Origin: an uncultured Spirochaetales bacterium
Lineage (GTDB): Bacteria; Spirochaetota; Spirochaetia; Sphaerochaetales; Sphaerochaetaceae
Assembly (NCBI GenBank): GCA_944390045.1
Contig: CALXOO010000001.1
Coordinates: forward strand, 124,001-188,000
Direction: 5' to 3'
Length of the DNA: 64,000 nucleotides
Below are positions 60,641-64,000 of this stretch, one piece after another (within the stretch, counting starts at the first letter, position 1; each line of letters starts with the position of its first letter). The notes under the pieces were generated by a model. It saw nothing but the letters and a program-made list of their open reading frames with translations. It searched no databases and was not told where the DNA came from. Position numbers and translations under genes: made by a program.

Positions 60641-62236
60641 TTAAAGCTGGTTCTTGCTCTGCGGATCGAAGGCGTCGCGCAGTCCGTCTCCAAGGAAGTT
60701 CATGGAGAAGAGGAAGATGACCATCACTATGCTGGGGATGATCAGCTTATAGGGGTAGAGTGCCATCGAGCTCACGGCGTCTCCGATCAGCGAGCCCCAG
60801 GAGGCATAAGGTGCCTGGACGCCCAGTCCGAGGAAGGACAGGAAGCTCTCCTGCATGATGAAGGCCGGGATCCTGATCGTCGAGTAGACGATGATGACGG
60901 ACAGGCTGTTCGGGATCATGTGGCGGAAGATGATGCTCATCGTTCCGACTCCCATGCTCCGCGCCGCCTCTACGTATTCCTGATTCTTGAGGCTCATGAT
61001 CTGTCCGCGCACCATGCGGGCGATTGTCAGCCAGCTGACAAGGGCCAGCGCGAAGAAGAGGTTGATTATGTTGCGCCCGAAGATGGCCATACAGATGATG
61101 ACCAGCAGCATGTATGGCAGTCCGTACATGATGTCGACAAAGCGCATCAGGTAGTAATCGACCTTGCCGCCGAGATAGCCTGCAAGTGCACCCACGAGAA
61201 TGCCGATGAAGATGCTGGTGATGGTTCCGACCAGGCCGATCGCAATTGAGATCTGGCTGCCGTAGATGATCCTGCTCAGCAGGTCGCGTCCGAGGTAGTC
61301 AGTTCCGCAGATGTATCTCCTGTCGTGCATTCTGGAGACCTCGAGCTCGACATGAAGTCCGTTGGAGAGGTCAAAGACGCCACGGTAGGGGAGCTGGGCC
61401 CCGCCGGAGGTGATCATCGTGTTGATGTCGCTGGATGCACCGCGCTCGGCGAGCTGCTCGATGTAGCCGATGACATTCTGTATTGCCCTGGACTGGAAGG
61501 CATCCTCGCCCATGGCATCCATCTCCATCTCGACAGCTGCGGTGAGATCCTCGCCTGTGAGGGATGAGTCATTTGCCCTCAGCTCGTTGGTCACTGTGGC
61601 GCTGACCTCATTGTACATGGACTGGTTCACGCTCTCGTAGTCACTTCCGATCAGGGATGCGTACAGCGTTATCAGCGTCTCATAGTCCATGTCCTCGATG
61701 TTGACCATCTGCCCATCAACCGGCGCGCTCACGCTGTTGATCGTGATCAGTGTCTCAGTCTCAATGTCCTCGAGGATGTTGTCGATTCTCCTCTGCTCTG
61801 ATGCGCTCCACTCGAAGCTGCCGTTCTCAAGAGCCTGTGTGCCGCGTTCGTAGACCAGGTCCCAGACATTGTTGGTCTTGCTGGCTGCGACCCAGGCCTC
61901 AATCTGGGCATCCTCTTCTTCCGTGAGCACGAGTCTTCCCTGTCTCCATGCCTGGAAGAACAGGTTCTTCATCTCCTGCTCGAGCATGAGCTCTCCTGCC
62001 GTCTTGGTCAGCGAGGGGCGCAGGTTCCTGTGGCTCGTGATCGCCTGGTCATAGGGATACAGCGGCAGCAGGTCGGCAAAGATGGCGACCAGTGAGTAGA
62101 TGATGACGATTACGCCGCCGATGACGGCCATGCGGTTCTTCTTGAGCCTCTTCCAGGCCTCCTTTGTCAGGCTGGTGCCCACGATGGTCTGGTCAAACTC
62201 GTTAGTTGTTATTTCCTTCTTCTTTGTCAATGCCAT
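60641..62236 (-). CDS. oppC: oligopeptide ABC permease OppC with a large extracytoplasmic insertion
   Basis: OppC normally has about 300 residues; this one has 531. After the first membrane helix (MAVIGGVIVIIYSLVAIFADLL, about residues 36-57) comes an insertion of about 230 residues that is mostly helical and acidic (LMLEQEMKNLFFQAWRQGRLVLTEEEDAQIEAWV; RRIDNILEDIETETLI; MYNEVSATVTNELRANDSSL). Topology places it outside the inner membrane. The core then resumes with YICGTDYLGRDLLSRIIYG, five further helices and the EAA loop EYVEAARSMGVGTMSIIFRHMIPN. The insertion could contact the missing binding protein. It lies 10 bases after oppB. Confidence 0.9.
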   Translation of the reverse strand: MALTKKKEITTNEFDQTIVGTSLTKEAWKRLKKNRMAVIGGVIVIIYSLVAIFADLLPLYPYDQAITSHRNLRPSLTKTAGELMLEQEMKNLFFQAWRQGRLVLTEEEDAQIEAWVAASKTNNVWDLVYERGTQALENGSFEWSASEQRRIDNILEDIETETLITINSVSAPVDGQMVNIEDMDYETLITLYASLIGSDYESVNQSMYNEVSATVTNELRANDSSLTGEDLTAAVEMEMDAMGEDAFQSRAIQNVIGYIEQLAERGASSDINTMITSGGAQLPYRGVFDLSNGLHVELEVSRMHDRRYICGTDYLGRDLLSRIIYGSQISIAIGLVGTITSIFIGILVGALAGYLGGKVDYYLMRFVDIMYGLPYMLLVIICMAIFGRNIINLFFALALVSWLTIARMVRGQIMSLKNQEYVEAARSMGVGTMSIIFRHMIPNSLSVIIVYSTIRIPAFIMQESFLSFLGLGVQAPYASWGSLIGDAVSSMALYPYKLIIPSIVMVIFLFSMNFLGDGLRDAFDPQSKNQL

Positions 62237-62246
62237 TCCGACCCCC

Positions 62247-63176
62247 TTACTTGTAGCTGATCCTCGGATCGAGGTAGGCGTAGACGATATCGACTATGAA
62301 GTTCATCACGATGAGGATGACGGAGTAGACGATGACGACGCCGACAATGAGCGTGTAGTCGCGGTTGAATGACGACTGGACGAAGAACTTGCCAAGTCCC
62401 GGAACGAGGAAGACCTGCTCGACCACGATACTTCCCGTGAGGATTCCGGCAAAGGCCGGTCCGAGGTAGCTGACAACCGGCAGCATGGCACCCTTCATCG
62501 CATGCTTGAAGACGATCGTGCTGTTCTTCATGCCCTTGGCGCGTGCCGTGCGGATGTAGTCGCTCCTGAGTGTCTCCACCATGCTTGAGCGCGTCAGGCG
62601 GGCTATGTCCGCATAATAGGCGAACGAGAGTGCCACGGTCGGCAGGACCATGGTCCTCAATGGCGCGTCATTCATGAACCATCCTGTCGTTGGGAACCAT
62701 CCCAGCGTCATGCAGAACACCTGCTGCAGGAAGGGGGCGAAGACGAAGAGCGGTATGGACAGTCCCAGTGCCGCCAGCGACATCGGAATGTAGTCAAGCA
62801 GCGTGTTCTGCCTCACCGCCGCCAGCACCCCCAGCGATATGCCGAAGATCAGCGCCACCCCCATGGCCATGCAGCCCAGGATGATGGAATTGGGCAGGGA
62901 TACCGCGATAAGCGTGTTCACATCGTAGTCCTTGTACTTGTAGCTGGGCCCGAGATCGCCGCGGATGACATCGAACATGTAGCGTCCGTACTGGACAATA
63001 AGAGGCTCGTCCATATGATATTTGGCCTCTATGTTTCTCTTTACAGCCTCAGGAAGGGCCCTTTCCCCATCGAACGGACCACCTGGCGCGATGCGCACAA
63101 TAAAGAAGCTGAGAGTAACAATGATGAACAGAGTGGGGATCATGCCCACCAGTCTTTTGATAATATACTTTGTCAT
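62247..63176 (-). CDS. oppB: oligopeptide ABC permease OppB/DppB
   Basis: This 309-residue inner-membrane permease begins TKYIIKRLVGMIPTLFIIVTLSFFIVRIAPGGPF, the standard OppB N-terminus, and has the EAA loop DYIRTARAKGMKNSTIVFKHAMKGAMLPV and the ending YAYLDPRISY. I chose the ATG at 63176 because AAGGAG lies 8-10 bases upstream and the family starts there; the frame stays open to 63257. It is the first gene of oppBCDF. No oppA is adjacent, so the peptide-binding protein must be encoded elsewhere. Confidence 0.93.
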   Translation of the reverse strand: MTKYIIKRLVGMIPTLFIIVTLSFFIVRIAPGGPFDGERALPEAVKRNIEAKYHMDEPLIVQYGRYMFDVIRGDLGPSYKYKDYDVNTLIAVSLPNSIILGCMAMGVALIFGISLGVLAAVRQNTLLDYIPMSLAALGLSIPLFVFAPFLQQVFCMTLGWFPTTGWFMNDAPLRTMVLPTVALSFAYYADIARLTRSSMVETLRSDYIRTARAKGMKNSTIVFKHAMKGAMLPVVSYLGPAFAGILTGSIVVEQVFLVPGLGKFFVQSSFNRDYTLIVGVVIVYSVILIVMNFIVDIVYAYLDPRISYK

Positions 63177-63203
63177 CAGGTTATACTCCTTCGCAATGTG
63201 CCT

Positions 63204-63232
63204 ATTTAAAAGCATTTTTTCTTCTTGTGCAA
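63204..63232 (-). promoter_or_regulatory. candidate promoter of oppBCDF
   Basis: On the minus strand TTGCAC (63232-63227) and TTAAAT (63209-63204) with a 17-base spacer lie 27 bases before oppB. Confidence 0.45.
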
Positions 63233-63235
63233 CAG

Positions 63236-63264
63236 ATTTGCAAATGGATTGCATCATTATGCAA
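63236..63264. promoter_or_regulatory. paired palindromes in the opp/nnr divergent region
   Basis: ATTTGCAAAT (63236-63245) and TTGCAT-CATT-ATGCAA (63249-63264) share the half-site TTGCA, and their centres are 16 bases apart. They lie just upstream of the opp -35 box, a good place for a regulator to bind. Confidence 0.4.
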
Positions 63265-63320
63265 ATGATGTATCACAAGATCATATGGACTTGTCCCGTC
63301 AAAGAATGTAACTTAAGGCC

Positions 63321-64000
63321 ATGAGAAGGCTTTACAGTGCGGCAGACTGCCTTTCCTGTGACAGGAAAAGTATTGAAGAGTATGGAATTCCGTCCCTCTC
63401 CCTGATGGAGGAGGCGGTCTGCGGTGCTCTGGCCCTGATAAAGGAAAAACTACATCAAAACTCCACAATCCTCTTCGTGGCCGGCTGCGGCAACAACGGA
63501 GCCGATGCCCTGGCTCTGGCACGGCTGGTCCACACCCATGCGCTGGCCAGAGTCCTCGTACTCGCACTTCCCGGCAGGGAGAGGCAGGAGCGCAGGATCC
63601 AGCGTACTGCCTGCGAGAGAACCGGGATCAGTTTTGTCACTGAGCTTTGTGAATGCGACGTGCTTGTCGACGGCCTGCTCGGCGCCGGACTGAGAGGAGA
63701 TGTGGACAGTACCGCCGCGTCCCTGATCGATGCGATGAATGCCCTGCGCTGCGGTTTCAGGGTGGCTCTGGATGTCCCCAGCGGCCTTGGTGACGGCACT
63801 CCGCTGGACCATGTCTTCCGCTCGGATCTTGTCATCACATTCGGTCTGGACAAGAGGTGCCTCCATTCGCGCCGGGCACATGAGCACTACAGCGAGCTTG
63901 CCTTTGTGCCTCTCGGCTACCCCCAGGAGGCGGTGGAGGACAGCAGCATCCGCCTGCATGAGCTGGATGAATACAGGCCTCTCTGCCTCTCTGCTTCTGA
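63321..64000 (+). CDS. nnr: NAD(P)HX epimerase/dehydratase, N-terminal part (truncated by window end)
   Basis: From the ATG at 63321 the frame is open to the window end (226 codons). The visible part is the YjeF_N epimerase domain, which repairs hydrated NAD(P)H. It has SLMEEAVCGALAL, FVAGCGNNGADALALARLV (family GxGNNGxDG), CDVLVDGLLGAGLRGD and VALDVPSGLGDGTPL. Some positions depart from the usual motif (A for G after NNG). The ADP-dependent dehydratase domain, if fused as in most bacteria, lies beyond the window. Confidence 0.82.
   Translation, partial: MRRLYSAADCLSCDRKSIEEYGIPSLSLMEEAVCGALALIKEKLHQNSTILFVAGCGNNGADALALARLVHTHALARVLVLALPGRERQERRIQRTACERTGISFVTELCECDVLVDGLLGAGLRGDVDSTAASLIDAMNALRCGFRVALDVPSGLGDGTPLDHVFRSDLVITFGLDKRCLHSRRAHEHYSELAFVPLGYPQEAVEDSSIRLHELDEYRPLCLSAS

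Noticed and set aside
1..64000. CRISPR array
   Set aside because: No series of direct repeats with regular spacers was seen; the only RNA-guided system found is IscB.

Overview
The window looks like chromosome of an anaerobic, probably gut-associated spirochaete (Sphaerochaeta/Treponema-like). This rests on several lipoproteins with spirochaete-style lipoboxes, a substrate-binding protein whose mature start is rich in G-A-A-E, a PRPP synthetase about 110 residues longer than usual, a PyrB-PyrI fusion, and moderately high GC. The genus assignment is inference. Genes are tightly packed, with many 1-25 bp overlaps.

Layout. 1-9.7 kb: a truncated lipoprotein gene, argH, prs, an aminotransferase, a 990-residue protein of unknown function with a very acidic middle, and a string of small metabolic genes (suhB-like, HAD phosphatase, ridA, ybaK). 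9.8-15.4 kb: a lipoprotein, then an exopolysaccharide export pair (Wza-like SLBB protein and Wzc-like tyrosine kinase). 15.5-21.6 kb: a complete pyrBI-E-F-DK-C operon, lacking only carAB, behind a leader peptide and attenuator; PyrB is fused to PyrI and PyrD to PyrK. 21.7-25.1 kb: two Ig-like (Big_2) lipoproteins, the first behind a promoter whose spacer contains a nine-G run. 25.5-36.2 kb: corA, an S41-type protein, small exported proteins, a glycosyltransferase, MATE, U32, lon, and a lipoprotein with an internal duplication.

36.2-43.4 kb is a selenium/sulfur island: L-cysteine desulfidase, an XdhC-type maturation factor with swapped domain order, a cysteine desulfurase, a YedE-type membrane protein, a TusA-like protein, a DUF3343 protein, SelD, and the YgeW-type carbamoyltransferase. 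No selenoprotein synthesis genes are in view, so the set fits the selenium-dependent molybdenum hydroxylase trait. 43.4-48.6 kb is a metal-chelate ABC operon (permease, ATPase, methyltransferase, binding protein) into which an IscB element with its omega-RNA has inserted, exactly at the junction of the methyltransferase and binding-protein genes. The pre-insertion sequence can be read back from the two flanks.

48.6-64 kb: cation efflux, an alpha/beta hydrolase, malic enzyme, tRNA-Arg(TCT), a small protein, an outer-membrane barrel candidate, tRNA-Pro(TGG), serA-serC-lrp, a divergent MFS/AraC pair, an oppBCDF operon without oppA and with an enlarged OppC, and the start of nnr (NAD(P)HX repair).

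The most rewarding places are the IscB element and its reconstructed empty site, the poly-G promoter, the pyr attenuator, the selenium island, and a set of promoters whose -10 box lies 7-9 bases from a start codon, suggesting leaderless mRNAs.
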